Shown here in pieces: positions 13,724 to 27,765 of a DNA stretch of 64,000 bases; position 1 is the first letter of the stretch, and the number at the start of each line of letters is the position of its first letter. This stretch comes from Plasmodium brasilianum (taxonomy: Eukaryota > Apicomplexa > Aconoidasida > Haemosporida > Plasmodiidae): positions 1 to 64,000 of the forward strand of contig NC_090116.1 of NCBI RefSeq assembly GCF_023973825.1, written 5' to 3'. A program made the translations under genes and the position numbers. The notes beneath the pieces are model-generated. The model was given only the letters and a program-made list of their open reading frames with translations, was not told the DNA's origin and made no database searches.

Positions 13724-14750
13724 TTATCTTTTTCTGGATTTAAGTTTATTATATTTTTTAACTTTTTTATGGTAATAAATTATCCACGATATAAATGTAA
13801 CACCGAATATAATAAACAGCACGAAATATATTATATATCCAAATAACTGCCCTAATATGCATTTTAAATCCAATTTTTTCTCTGCAACATTGCACAATTT
13901 ACATATAACAGAAGTTCCAGCCGTTTTACCATAGTGCTGCCAAAATCCTGGTGTGTTATCTCTCAACCATTTTAATACAGTCGATAGGGATCCTTTTTCA
14001 GTATCGATGTTACTTATAAAGTCCGAAAATCCAAATAAACCCCCTTTCCATGAAACTTCATTAGTAGAAAAACCTAATGAGAAATCTACTACGAATAGTA
14101 TCAATAACAACAAGAACAGTAATACAGGTATAGCTAGTCGTAAACTATATCTTTTAGTGATTATTTTTTTATAAGTCTTATCACTAATTGTCTTGTTGTT
14201 TTTAAGAAAATTCTCGTAATCAAGTTCCTTATATATTTTTTTTTCCATATTGGAATATTTTTTTGTTTCGAACATACAATATTTATTTTTTATAAATTTT
14301 TTATCGATATCCATATTCCTTGAACATTTACTTGATAATTCCTTTTTTCCTGTCCTCTTATTTTCATTATTACAAATATCTTTTCCTTCATCAACTTCAT
14401 TATTTGATATCTCTTTCTTTAAGCCTGAAATAATTGAGTCTTTATTCTGTTTATATTTTGATAGTAATCGATAATTTCTTGAATATATTTTTCTATGAAA
14501 TTTATAGTTCTCATCCACTGGGTTGTTGAACATCCCCTAATAACAAAAAATAAATATTTATTATTTAAACAAATAAAAAATATGACACTAAAAAACAGTA
14601 TAAATAAAAATAAAATACCAAAAATATAAATAATTAAAATATTTTTAAATTATATTATCATACGATATCATTGCCAAAATGGCTTATCCAATTTAAAAAA
14701 ACAAACACAGAAATTTTAATAAATAAGAATGACCTAAATTTTTGTTCCAT
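13724..14750 (-). CDS. fam-l protein (intact, two exons)
   Basis: This is a 299-residue fam-l family protein, expected to be exported into or onto the infected red cell. Exon 1 is 14750-14664 (MEQKFRSFLFIKI..., 29 codons, hydrophobic, recessed signal-like). The intron is 14663-14537 (127 bp, GTATGA donor, TTATTAG acceptor, phase 0). Exon 2 is 14536-13724. After the splice comes GMFNNPVDENYK, then YRLLSKYKQNKD, a relaxed PEXEL-like R-L-L-x-K. A polar Asn/Lys/Glu-rich spacer leads to MFETKKYSNMEKKIYKELDY. Two transmembrane segments (about SLRLAIPVLLFLLLLILFVV and YIIYFVLFIIFGVTFISWII) flank a loop with paired cysteines. The tail YYHKKVKKYNKLKSRKR is the fam-l signature. I chose the upstream MEQ start rather than the internal ATG at 14533 because exon 1 is conserved in all relatives. 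The function is unknown; a fold resemblance to RH5 has been reported for the family. Confidence 0.88.
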
Positions 14751-15159
14751 GATGTACATTCTTAGAACTGCAATATATACAGCGAGGAATAATTTTACAC
14801 TAATACAATATAGTTCTAATCATAAATGATACTACATATATTTTTCTAATATTTTTTTTATATATATTCTTAAAAACCTAATAAAATATATATAACTAGA
14901 ATATATATTAAAACTGATAAAAAATATATAAACTCCAAAAATATATTAAAAAATTATTATGTTTATTATATTTTCAAATAAGTAATTTTAATAAAAATAA
15001 AAAAGTTTGAATTTATTCAAAAATATTTAAAATATATAATTTATTTATATAATATAGTAAATTAAATATTTTGCTAATGCTTTAAAAAAAAAAAAAAAAA
15101 AAAAATATATAAGTTTTCTTAATATTTCTTTATATTAAAATTATCTAATAAATGGAGTA

Positions 15160-15200
15160 TATACAGTATAGAATGTATGGAATATAGATAATGCGTTGTC
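15160..15200 (-). promoter_or_regulatory. Shared fam upstream motif
   Basis: Bases tacagtatagaatgtatgga then atatagataatgcg lie about 415-445 bp upstream of the ATG at 14750. This matches the motif upstream of the other fam genes. Confidence 0.5.
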
Positions 15201-18200
15201 CTATATATTGAGATGATATTATCTTATTATGAAGATATTTTTCTCTTAATAGTTATAATTGTATTAACATTATATTTTAGAAAATACTATATTATTGTTA
15301 AATAATATTAATCCTTTTAATAATATAACAATAGTTATGATAAACGAAAAGAACAATATTTTGTTAATGTTTTCATTATATATTAAATATAACATTATCA
15401 TTCTATAAAGGAACAAATTTCAATTAATATATTGAATTTATAACTTACAGCCAAAATCTATAAAAAAATACATATTTCAGCGTTACATAAATCATAATTT
15501 TTTCTTTAATAATTTTTGAAAGCTATTATTTTTAATTAATTTTACTTCATATCACATTTTGTAAATGAAATATTTTCAAATACTTTTACTAAAAACTTTC
15601 TTTATTTTTTCATAATTAAATATATATATAAAAAAAATATTCATATAACATAATAATAAAAAAGTTAAAAAAACTCTTTTTCTTTTATTAAATTAATTAT
15701 TATCATAATAATAATGGTTCACTAAATTATTTTTTTATTCCTTAAATAATAAAATAGCATCTTCTTTTTCTTATTTTATTATATTGTAGATATTTAAGTA
15801 ATTTATAAAAATTTTAATTGAATTAACATTTACCACATTAGGATTGTACATAGTAAATTCACATATTTAGTCAGTTATTATAATAATATTGTAATTCCAA
15901 ATATTTATAATTTCCAACATACAAGAAATCAAAATAATACTAATGTATATTAACTACTTGGCCTTAATCTGAATACTAGCTTTTAATATATAGAATAATT
16001 TTTATTATTTATAATATGTAAACTTAATTTTTATAGATATTATAAACATTATATAAAGAATATATAAAAGATAATATGGCTTTAACACACTAATAAATTA
16101 TTAAATATATATAAAAAAAAAAAAACATAAATAGCACAAAAAATAAAAAAAAAAATTATTAGAGCTATATATTATTATTATTATATTTTTATATACAATT
16201 AAATCTATTTTCCAAGTAAATATATCTGTTTGGAAGCATACTTATTAATATAGGTTATTACTTCTTTTAATTATTTTTTTTTTATTAAATATATTTCTAT
16301 ATCCATATATATATAGATTTTCTCCTATTTTTCATTTTCCCTCTCCTCCTTCAATATTATGATATTCCTTCTTTCGCATTTAGATTTATTTTAAAAAATA
16401 TTTATTAAGTATTATTATTAGTACAATAAATTAATATTTTTGTTTTTAAATTTTCTTTATATACTCTCCTAATTATATAAAAATTTATTCTCATAAAACG
16501 TTAAAGTTAAAAAAAAAACAAACTATTAAACACTACTTATTTACAAAAGAAATAATATATTTTTGTTTATTATTAATTTTCATGGAATAAAATACTCAAG
16601 TACCATCTGTAGTACGTTTTTGGTTAATGTATAAAAAAATCAAAACATTATAATATATGAAGAATAATAATATGTAAAATATAAATATTTATGTATTAAT
16701 TGAATCTATTTATGCTTAAACATATGACTTTTATTTTAGTAAATATTCCAAGATAATATCTTATTTTTATTTTTAATCATGAAACGAGTAATATTATAAC
16801 AATCTAAAAAAAAAATAAATTTTTTAATTAAATAATTATAAGTATAATTCAAATTCTCTCAACATACTATAATAAGCCTTTTACTTCGAGAGACACTTGA
16901 TATAAAATAATAAATGAACAAATACATAATATAAAAAATAAAGCTGTGTAATATATGTTTTTTTACCCATTTATTAGAATTGTAAATAATTTATGAGAAT
17001 AATTAACCTTTGAAATTTTTTTATTACCTTTTCAAAAGAACACCCATGAAGCTATAAAAAAATAATATATATTTTACGTTTCATATAAACGCTAGGATTA
17101 ATGTCATTTGTGTCTACTACAAAAGGAATGTATATTTTATTTAGAATAATTAAAATAATATAAATTAATGTATTTTTGATATGAATTAATTTTCTTTTTT
17201 TTTTTTATATCTAGAAATATTTGTTAATTCTTAAACTCGCTAATTTTATATATTTTAATCTATATAAATGTGGAATTTTCTATTTGTATATAAAAAATTA
17301 AAACTCATGCTTGATAAAATGTCATAAAAATATATTTTATAATGTAATTATAGTTATATTTAATGTACCAGAAGTTATGTAATCCATTGTGGAACTTGTA
17401 CATCTATATTCTGATAAAGTAACAAAATAAAAATACTAAAGCTTCCAAATTAATTTGAAACTTTATAGAAAATTCCCAAAAATGTGAGATAGGAATTATA
17501 AAATATGTTTAAAATAAAAATTATATAAATAAAATTAATTATATGTCTAACTATTAATAACATAAAATTAATTATTAAAAACGGAATCAAGAACTATTCT
17601 AATTTCTAGTGTACAAAGAAAAAAGTATTTTCTTATTCGAAAAGCTTCAAAAACTCAGCTAAAAAAAGGGGTAAATGAAGAAACACAAAATAAGAAAAAA
17701 AAACTTTAATTTTTAAAATCTTTCAAAGTATGAATTTGGTATTTTGTGCGAATACATACTAATACATTTCATAATTATAAAAAAGTATTTTCTAGTCGTA
17801 AAATTAATAAACCGCTGCAATTGAGGATGTATCAGGTTCAATATATCTTTTTTTGTTAGAAATAAAAATTTTGTCATATGCGAGAAAAAAATACACGTAT
17901 TTTTTATTCATTGACGACATTTAGGATCTCTGGATATAAATATTTTCCCTATATATATTAAATAACACTCATAAGTAACTTAGAATATGATCTAATTACT
18001 TAAAACATTTTAAATTATATTTTACAAATATTATACTATAGACAAGTTAAATATATTAAAAAATAAAAAAACGAATTTCAACAAATTATCTATTAATATA
18101 TGAATAAATTTTATTCATTAATCTTATTCTTCTGATGACAAAAAAAGTAATTAAAAACTATATACCATATTCATATAGTAATTTCCAATATAATATATAT

Positions 18201-19039
18201 TTAATTAGTTTATGAAAGTCTGAATTAACTGTATTATTAAGAAAAATAATAAAATTATAAATTGTTTAAATTATTTATATTTATTTAATGATTTAGTATT
18301 CTAAGTTTAATAAGCACTTGTAAATAATACATAATGAAAAAAATATGTTTTTTTATTATATATTTATAGTTTAACATTTACATCAAAAAAAAAAATTAAA
18401 GGACTCATAAAAAATATTTACAATCAATATGCTGTATATTTCTCATAAAACCTATTGCACATAATAAATATTAAGTTTTTATTTTAGTAAACATATACAT
18501 ACGCACATAAGTGTATCAAAATGCATTGAATTCCTTTCATAGAATTGAAAACAAGACACATATATTTTTAGTTTAAAATAAATCATACATTTTCCTAAAA
18601 ACATAAATAAATAATAATTTTATACTAGAAAACGTAAAATAAAAATAAAACTGTTTATTACAAATGTAAATTATAATATTCCTAAAAAACTGTTTAAATT
18701 CTACTATTATTTATAAAATATAAAGTAATAATATTTATATTTATAAAAATGTATTTAAATACAAAAATATATATATTATGCCATAATATTAAAATAAGTT
18801 ACAGAATTAATTCAAAATAAAAACTTGAAAATGTTAAAAAATTTGAATTCAAAGAAAATTAAGAACATAATATAATAATGTACTTTATCAAAAAGGCCAG
18901 GTTTATACAAGCGCACTTATGATACTATAGCAATTACATACATATTTTATTTATATATAAATAAAAATGTTACAGTTACGATATTATATTAAACAATATT
19001 TTACATATATATATATATATGTATACCTTATTATTCATT
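15201..19039. other. AT-rich intergenic stretch, no gene seen
   Basis: No reading frame or family motif could be supported. Bases 18830-18860 resemble the conserved fam 3' flank and belong to the fam-m gene that ends at 19040. Confidence 0.5.
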
Positions 19040-19931
19040 TTACTCCGTCATTAACTTAATTTTTTTATATTTTTCATTATTTCTTAATATTTTATAAATC
19101 GCTATTATAACAATGACCGCTAATATAATTATAACTACTCCAAATAATATTATATAAATTGTTCCTTCATCTAATTTCGTTATGTCTTTTAATTTTCCTA
19201 TAAGTTCAAAAAGAATCTGCTTTTCTTCTCTAACTTTCTCACCAAAGGACATTTCAATTCCGCGTAATATGGGTAATCCTGTGCCTATCAGAAAAAAAAG
19301 AAAAAATATTGCAACTCCAAATCCGTAATTTTTAAATTTTATTTTTTTTAAAGTTATATCACGAATTCTTCTGTTTTTTTCAAGAAAATTATCATAATCT
19401 TTTTTTTTTATCCATTTTTTTTCAAAATGAAAATGTTTTCCATCAAAAATTCCATTATTATAATCTATAAATTCTGTGTAGTATTGTGCCTTATTTAATA
19501 AACTTCTATTAGACTGTTTTTTTTTTCCTTTTCCCCATTTTTTATTATTATATATATTTTTTTCTTGGTGCTCCCATTTATTTTGTATATTATTTTTTAA
19601 ATCTACATCGTTGTAATTCTTATACTGTTTATATTTTGCCAGTAATCTATAATTTTTTTTATCTATTTTGCTACCATTATTATAGTTCTCATCTAAATAT
19701 TTGATAAACGTACTCTAAAAAAAAGAACATAAATATATATTATTTAATAAATAGTATAGCATAATTCTGAAAAGCAGTAATGATAAAAATAACACGTAAA
19801 AATTATGAAACGTGAAATATCTCTATATGATAGTATCATACAGCTTCATTGTTAAAATGACTTATACAAGATAAAAAAAAAATAAACCCAGAAATTTTAA
19901 AAAATAGGAGAAACATAATTTTTTGTTCCAT
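19040..19931 (-). CDS. fam-m protein (intact, two exons)
   Basis: This is a 254-residue fam-m family protein, the sister family of fam-l, predicted to be exported. Exon 1 is 19931-19842 (30 codons, starts MEQKIMFLLFFKI). The intron is 19841-19715 (127 bp, GTATGA donor, TTTTAG acceptor). Exon 2 is 19714-19040, 675 nt, open throughout. It reads STFIKYLDENY, then YRLLAKYKQ (PEXEL-like but with Lys at the fifth position) and the fam-m block YYTEFIDYNNGIFDGKHFHF. KKDYDNFLEKNRRIRD follows, then two hydrophobic segments and the fam-m tail YKILRNNEKYKKIKLMTE. Only 70 codons appear as an ATG-started ORF because exon 2 has no methionine before residue 155, which makes the gene easy to miss. Together with the fam-l at 13.7-14.75 kb it forms the fam-l/fam-m neighbour pair typical of P. 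malariae. Confidence 0.9.
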
Positions 19932-20324
19932 CATATAGAAATTTAATTTTGTAATATGTTCAGTAAAGAAAAAATTAACAATAATGTAGTATTTTTTTTA
20001 TGTTAAAGGTACGATAATTATTCATTTAATTTATTTTCTATTTTTTTGTAAATACATAATAAAGTTTATATAACTATAATATTTTTCGCTATATAAACAA
20101 AGAGAAGTAGCATTAAAACTACATTATATAATTATTATTTTAATGTTATTTTTATAAATGTTACATTAATTAGAATAATATAATTTGTATTCATTTATAC
20201 ATATTAGAAATATATAAATTACTATTTAATATAGCAAAGTAATAAAATAATTTTTTTATTATATATTTTTAAAATACAAAAAAATTATATGATTTCTTAT
20301 TATTAAGATATATTTGGTATTTAC

Positions 20325-20357
20325 ACAATATAGAATATAGAGAAGATAGATAATTCT
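20325..20357 (-). promoter_or_regulatory. Shared fam upstream motif
   Basis: Bases acaatatagaatatagagaa then gatagataattc lie about 395-425 bp upstream of the fam-m ATG at 19931. Confidence 0.5.
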
Positions 20358-22995
20358 TTCTTCTATAGAAAAAGTGAATTATTATCTATTTTAATAATTT
20401 TTTTCTATTAATTATACTAATTTTATAGGCATAATATTTTGGAAAAATGTTTATGCATAAAATATATTAATAATTATAATAATAGTAATAATAAATAAAG
20501 AAAACTGCATTCCCTACAAATTTTAGTATATAAAATTTATACCACTTTCATTAGTTAATACATGGACATATTTATAATTTTATTGTCCATATTATAATTT
20601 AAAAATAAAATATGTATAACGTGGAAACTAAAAAAAGAAAATATTTCAAAGATAAATAGTCACTGTTCTTTTATTTTTATAATTTAATTTTTCAATTCAA
20701 AAATTTTTAATTATACATAATTTATACTAAAATAACTAGTTAAGCTTCTTTATATTTAAGGAAATAATTTCTTTTTATTTATATATATATATTCTTTTAG
20801 TAATATAAAAAAAAGAAAAAAAAAAGAATATTAAAAAATTTTTATTGTTAAGTTGGCCTATATTTTTACTGTAATTTCCATATATTTTTCTCATGTTATC
20901 AAGTTTATACTACACTTATACTAATAAAAGAATTACTTAATATTTTTCTTGGGATAATAAATTCGTTTTCAAATGTATACACCATATAATTAGCAAATTA
21001 ATTATTAATCTTAATTTGGGTTTCAGCTTAAATTTTCGGAGGAGCAGCTTTTAAAAAATTAATGTATAATCAAGTCAAAAGTTCATATATATATTGCACA
21101 AAAACAATATAATTTATTCTTATATAATTAAACAATTTATACAATTTATTTAATAGTTTAATTAATACATATTTGAATTTTTAAAATTATTAAAATCACA
21201 ATACTTTTATATTAACTAACCTAAATTTACAACATAAATTTGTTTTTACTTAATATTATTAAAAACTGAATAATTAGGAATTTTTTTAAATTATTGACCC
21301 GTAATATAATCTCCCTATGTTTTTGCATACAAGAACTTTCTTCTACCGAGTCAAACTATTTTATATAAAAAAAATTGCAAATCACACAAATTTATAAATA
21401 ATTATCTATATATAATGGAGATATTAGAAAAAATCTATTTATGGTTAAAATTAATTTATATTTTTTTAACTTTTAATTGAGTTTAGTTATAAATATATTT
21501 CTTTTTTTTATTAAGGTAATATTTTTTACGTCAAATAGTATGAGAAGCTATTATACTATATAAAATAATATTAGACTAAACTTCCCTAAAAGAATGTTTT
21601 CCCTCAATATTTTATAAAAAAAATATATATAATTTACATTTATTATACATATCTCAGTGATGTATATTAAACAGATTTATATTACACAATAATGTAAATT
21701 AAGGAGCATTAGTATAAATGGAATTCGATCTCTTCATTCCATTAAAAGACTTTATGAATTCTAACAAGGATAAGATCATATTACTAAACCATTATAATAA
21801 GTAAAATAATATTAATATATAATTGTAATTTCCATCTGAATATAAGCATAAAATTTAAAAATCTGAAAGACATAATCCCACATGAAATAAGTTTTGAAGC
21901 ATATGTTTATCAAAATAAATTTAGTTCAACTATTAATAATGTATACATTTATATAAAAAATACATATCAACCAGAAATACAAATGCATTAAGTTTTATTA
22001 GATTAAGAGCAGCATGATATGTTAAAATAGAATAAAATATATAATAAAATGTTTAATAAATTTTTCAATTAAACACTTATATTAAAAAAGAAAGCAAGAA
22101 AAATTATAATTGTTATATATATAATTCGTCTCATCACTTCGTCAAAGCTACAGTGAATTTAATTTTTTATATATTAAATTAAAAAACCACATATTTGTTA
22201 CAACGAAAATATACATAATACTTTTATACATAGATTTTATTCATCATAAAACACATATTAATGTGAATTTTGAGTAATATATATATCACATTTTTATGAA
22301 GCACAAAATATATATAAATATCCTAAGGCATTGTACTAAATTGCTTTAAATAAATACATTATTATAAAAAAATAATTAATGAAACAAGAATAAGGTTATG
22401 CATAGGTAATATAATTTCTTATATAATTTTATGTATAAATATATATTTGTATGTTGCCTAGATTGTATAATGAATTAATATATATATATATCAAAGAGAT
22501 TTTTTTAGCACATAACTTCATTAAGCAGAAAGTGAATCCTCATCAGTTACACAAGAAAAAAAATTTCTGGAGAATATATATTCATCATTAATAAGATTTA
22601 ATTTCTTTCTTTCGTATATTTTTTGCTTATTTTATAAATTTTACCAGTGTACAACTAGTATAATACATAAAAGATTTAACCATAGTCATACTTTACCTTC
22701 CATAAGAAGGTATAAACAAAATAAAATAATACAAATTATTAACATAATGATTATTTAAATAAACAGAAATACAGTTTTCTAAAAGTAATAAAGGAAATTG
22801 TATTAAAAAAAGTATTACTCGTAGAACAAATATCAAAACTATATTCATACATGCTGAAAGTTTTAGATTATTTTTACCTGTAGGTTCCATATATTTTCTA
22901 TATATATATATAACTAAAAGCAATAAATGATAATTTTTCAAATAAATCGTGTGTCATTGCAAATTATTTTCGTATAACAGACATGCAATTATTGA
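20358..22995. other. AT-rich intergenic, includes part of the duplicated block (copy B)
   Basis: No gene is supported. The open frame at 22693-22941 (minus) has no family features. Bases 22260-22480 correspond to 4840-5060, the left end of the repeated block. Confidence 0.45.
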
Positions 22996-23436
22996 CTAAT
23001 TTTTTTTCTCAAACTCCTGATTTATTGTTATTCTTAGATTCATATTTCCATCATATTCTATTTTACCGATATCTTCTTTTTCTGAATCATTCCTTCTATT
23101 TGTAGGTAACATATCTTTTAATCCTATACTTTTTTTTTCCGTCTTATTTCTGAAAATAATCAATCTGTTCTGGAATACAGTTTTTTTTTGTGCTTCTTTT
23201 AAACTATAAGCATTTAATAAAAATCAACTACAAAAAAAAAAATAAGTTTTAATCTTTTATAATACAGTAAATTTATATATACACATAACAAGAAACAGTA
23301 AGGTATATAAAGAAAATTATCTGATACGTTATAATTTTACAAACGTACTGGTATAAGAGAACGTCTATGTAAATAGATCAAATGTAACAGTTTTAATTAA
23401 AATAAAATATTTTTAATTTTCATATGTAATGAAAAC
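22996..23436 (-). pseudogene. Relic of an unnamed two-exon family, copy B
   Basis: I do not recognise this family. A minus-strand frame of about 70 codons ends at TAG 22998-22996. It is polar and charged (KKSIGLKDMLPTNRR, NDSEKEDIGKIEYDG, NQEFEKKN at the C-terminus). A pyrimidine-rich TTTGTAG acceptor-like sequence lies just upstream near 23230, but every phase meets a stop shortly after it. A candidate first exon at 23436-23343 starts near an ATG (MKIKN) and is interrupted by TAA. Both patches match copy A at 5561-6058. The exon 2 part is far better preserved here than in copy A. It could be a decayed exported-protein gene. Confidence 0.45.
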
Positions 23437-26400
23437 ATTTCATGTTATAATATCTCTGAGCAGGTAAAAAGTTTGTTAGTCAGAAGGTACTAATAAAAGT
23501 GTACTGTTACATACACTATTATTTTATTATTTTTTCCTTTTAAAAAAGCATTAAATTCCTCATATAAAATATAAATATAAATCATATTATATAATAGATA
23601 ATTTTAAAAATATCTTAACAAATATATCCAACAATATTTTATTTATAAGAAAATTAACATTAAATATAATTTATTTTGCTGGGATATTTTTTGTTAAATA
23701 AAAGCTTAGGATATCTATATATTTTAATTCACTAAGACAAGTATCTAAATTATTCATTATTAATATTTTGGAGGAAAGAAATATCATATCGTTACATCTT
23801 TTGATTTTAAACATCTTATATTATAATTAAAAAAAAGTATATATATGAAGTGAATAGAAATATTAACATATTATATGAATATATCTACTGATGTTTATTC
23901 TTTGTTTCCTATAAATAAAGATAATATTTGGGGGTTATTATGCCTTTTTAAATATCAATATAATTAAAAAACATAAAATAATATATTTAGTATTATATCA
24001 CTTATAAGACAGAAAAAAGAAAAAAAAAAAAAAATTATTGAACACATTATAAGATAACATGAGGAATATACACTACATATGTAGAACAATTTTACATTAT
24101 TATTTTAAAATATCCATTCTTGATTGAACATGTCTAAATATATCATTAATTTAAAAAGCAAAACCTAAATTAACAGTTATATAACTTAATAACAAATTAT
24201 CACAAATATAACAGAATTATTATATAATACAAATAAATATATTTAATATAACTAGAAGTAAATTTTTTAGATATAAGAATTTGCCTACTTTCCTTTTTTA
24301 TATTTGTTAGTTCCAAATACTAAAAAAATTTATATATTCTACAGAAATATAAATAATAAAAAAATAAATAAAGGTAAAAGTAAATTTATTAAAAAAAAAT
24401 GTTCGGTAATTGTTATAATTCAAAAAAAAATCAGATAATATCATATATTAAAATAATATGCAAGGTAATATATAATAAAATTATAGAAAAAATTTTGTAT
24501 TAAGTTTTTTTTTGTAATTATTATAAAGGAGAGATCAGGATAATAATTTTTCCTTCATATATAAATAAACACTATAGAAGATTACATAATAAAAAATAAA
24601 TTTTATTTAATAATGAAAACAAAATAATTCAGATGTTTTATGAAATTATTCTTATAAAAGTAGAAATATTAATATATCAATATTTTTATTCTTTCTGATT
24701 TGTTGCACTTAGAGACTAGAAATAGTTATTTACATATTATATATTAAATAAAATATTTTTCTTATGTAAATAATAAAAACTTACTCAATTATGTAGTCTT
24801 TTTACACTTTTAAAAAATAATAAATAAGAAGAAAATGAAAAAAAAAAGTAATAAATTTATAAAACATAGTTATACCAAAATAACCTTGGTTCAATATTGT
24901 ATCTGTTGCATCCTGTTAAGAGTTAAAATACATATATTTTTATGCTATCTTTTTATTTTTTCATACATATACAAGTATGTCTTATAAAATGGAATTAAAC
25001 AAATATTTACGTAATTATAATAACCTAAGTAGTTATTCATTCGTTGATAATTATTGTAATATTCAAATTTAATAACCTCCTCTCAATATATACTTCATAC
25101 AAAAAATTAAAAATATAATAATGTATCTTATATTATTTTTAGCAAAAAATTCATCTTTAAGCAATAAAACATTATCCATTAATTATCTACTAATAAAGAA
25201 TATTTTTTTTTACATATATTTTACTTAAAAAATAAGTTTTATAAATATGAAAACATTAGTAATTATCAATAAGAACTATATATATTTAATCTTTTTAAAC
25301 ATATGATTAAAAGTATAATTAATATATTTATGGATAAGAATAAAAAATAGATCAAGTGTATAATTATTTATTTAGACATTATTTTAATATCTCAAAGAAG
25401 TATACATTCATTTTCATCGTTCTTAATGAATACTTTTATTTTTATATATATATAACAAATTTTCTTAAATATGCAATTATCAAAAAAAAAAAAAAAAAAA
25501 GAATTTTAACATATGCAACAATAAATAATAAAAATTAATTCTTTATTTTCGTTTTTTATTATCATAAGTCATAAAAACAATTTAAAGTATGTTTATTTTT
25601 AAATATGTTTTTTAATACATATTTAAGTAATTTTGCAAAAATGAAATAAAAACACACATGGACACAACAATAAGTTAAAAAATGTTTTTAATTCTTCATT
25701 TAATTGTGAAGATTTAGAAGTCTGAAATTATTAAAGTTACATAAAACCAGTATTTAATAATGATATTGTTTTATGATATATTTATATTTTATCTTTTAAA
25801 ACATATAGAACTAATCATTTATTAAAAATATATTTACAATAAATATTATAATTTTGTGTTTGTTATAAAACGTATTTTATAGAATAAATCTTATGCTTAT
25901 TTATAAGTAAGAAATAAATATATATTTACACATTAATGCAACAATATATCTTCACTTCATTCTATTAAATAAAGAACTATACACATTTATCCTTATATCA
26001 AAACTAACAATGATCTTATTAATGTTATTTAAAAAAATAATAAATTTGTACTATAGCAACATAAAAAATCGAAACAAACAAGTTTTATTTCAAGCACAAA
26101 TTATCATACATCAATAAAATTTCATGATTATTCCATAATGTATTAAGTTTATCTCACATACATATACCATTCATCAGTATCTATTTTAATACATAAATAT
26201 AAATATCACTCTGTAATATTTAATATAACAGGAGAAAGATTTTAAAAACATATTGTGAAACACCAATACATTCAAAATAATAAATATACTAATAAAGCAT
26301 CTATTTACTTTTGAGTACCAAAAGTTCTAGCTAGCATATGTACATTCATATAATTTAGGCAATTATGCATATCTTTATTGAACATATAAGTAATTATAAT

Positions 26401-26461
26401 ACACGTTTGTATTCAGATTACCAGGTACACTACGTAAATAATAACATTTTTTTTATCCATT
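23437..26461. other. AT-rich intergenic stretch, no gene seen
   Basis: There are long A or T runs (for example near 24015-24034 and 25482-25500). The open frame at 25356-25538 is low complexity. The last 200 bases resemble the 3' flank of the fam pseudogene. Confidence 0.5.
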
Positions 26462-27323
26462 CTAACATTTAGTTTTCAAAATTCTTTTATATTTTCTAAA
26501 CTTCATATAAGTAAAAGCAGACCATATCAACAATATGACAATTAATATACCCAAAAATACAAGAAATGTTATATGGTATTCATCTTATAAAATTATATTA
26601 ACGTAGTCATAACTAACAGTAGTATAAAAATTTTTACTTTGACCAAAAAAACTACAAATTGAATTTCCTAATGAGCTAATAATGCCCAAGAGAATTCTAA
26701 AGTAGATAAAAACATTTTATGCCCAAACTTTTTACATATTAATTTTTGGTATGTCTTATTACTAATTGAAGATTTTTTTTTTATAATAAAATCTACGTAA
26801 TCATGTTACTTGAAAGTTTTTTATTCAAAATGAGATAATTGTTTTTTTCCATATATTAATTTTATTGTACCTTATAGTGTTTATTGAATTCTTTATATAA
26901 AGAACTTCTCCTTGATTGTGTGCTCGTTTGTTTGTTCCTATTTCCATTTCTAAATACAAATGTTTCATCATTCTTTTAATAATTAGGTATCTGTTGTGAA
27001 TATATAATATGTAAAATGTTTTTATGTTCAAGTTCTGCTAGTAATCGAAAATTTCTTAAATCTAATTTTATATCATACGTATGGTTACCCATAAATATAT
27101 TAAACATATTCTAATAAAAAAAAATATATATTTATTATTTAAAATAATAATTAATCTCAATCTCAAAATCATAGTTAATAAAAATAAGAACCGGATAAAT
27201 AAAAAATACAAATTTCCTTAAATAAAATTATCATACCTCTTCATTGTAAAAACTATATATTCTAGATGAAAGTATAAACATACCAATTTTAATAAAAAAC
27301 TTTGACCTAATTTTTTTTCCCGT
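26462..27323 (-). pseudogene. fam-l-like pseudogene, multiple lesions
   Basis: The layout is a decayed fam gene. The exon 1 remnant (27323-27237) has lost its start: ACG replaces ATG and GGG replaces GAA. Stops follow, although the FFIKIG-type core is still readable. The GTATGA donor and the acceptor at 27112-27111 persist, giving a 126-bp intron. The exon 2 remnant (27110-26462) keeps NFRLLAELEHKN, with a textbook RxLxE PEXEL. Further on it keeps HDYVDFIIKKKSSISNKTYQKL, equivalent to the fam-l DYxxFLKNNRTISNKxYKKI block. It ends with a hydrophobic segment and KFRKYKRILK. In-frame stops and at least one frameshift separate these parts. The family call rests on the collinear order of the parts; it is certainly not functional as read. 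Confidence 0.75.
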
Positions 27324-27737
27324 GATATATAATTTTAAAATTGTACTACATTCAGTAAGAAAACAACAAACAATACTAAAATATTATTTTAATTATAAAG
27401 GATAATGTATTTATTTTATTAATTTTTTATTTATTTATAAAAATATAATTATATCTACATAATTTAAATGTTTTTTACAACTGATGCAAAGAATGGAAAC
27501 TTTATAAATATATTATATAATTTTTATCTTAATGATATTCATAAAAAATTATTTTTAATAAAAAAATATAATTAGTATTCATTCATAAATATACAAAAAA
27601 TATAAAATTTAATATAGTACAGTAATTAAATACTTTTTATATAATTCTTTTTAAAAAAATATATATATATATATATTATATATATATAATTTTTTTAATA
27701 TTTCAAACTATTAAATATATGTAAATTGTAAAATATA

Positions 27738-27765
27738 TGAAATATGGAATATAGATTATATATTA
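27738..27765 (-). promoter_or_regulatory. Shared fam upstream motif (degenerate)
   Basis: Bases gaaatatggaatatagatta lie about 415-440 bp upstream of the lost start at 27323. This is the same spacing as in the intact genes. Confidence 0.4.

Noticed and set aside
21718..21801. 27-codon + strand ORF (MEFDLFIPLKDF...)
   Set aside because: It is too short, and it overlaps sequence resembling the duplicated block in other copies, where the frame is not kept.
22693..22941. 82-codon minus-strand open frame just left of relic copy B
   Set aside because: It is hydrophobic and low complexity, has no counterpart in copy A at the equivalent place, and shows no splice link to the relic.
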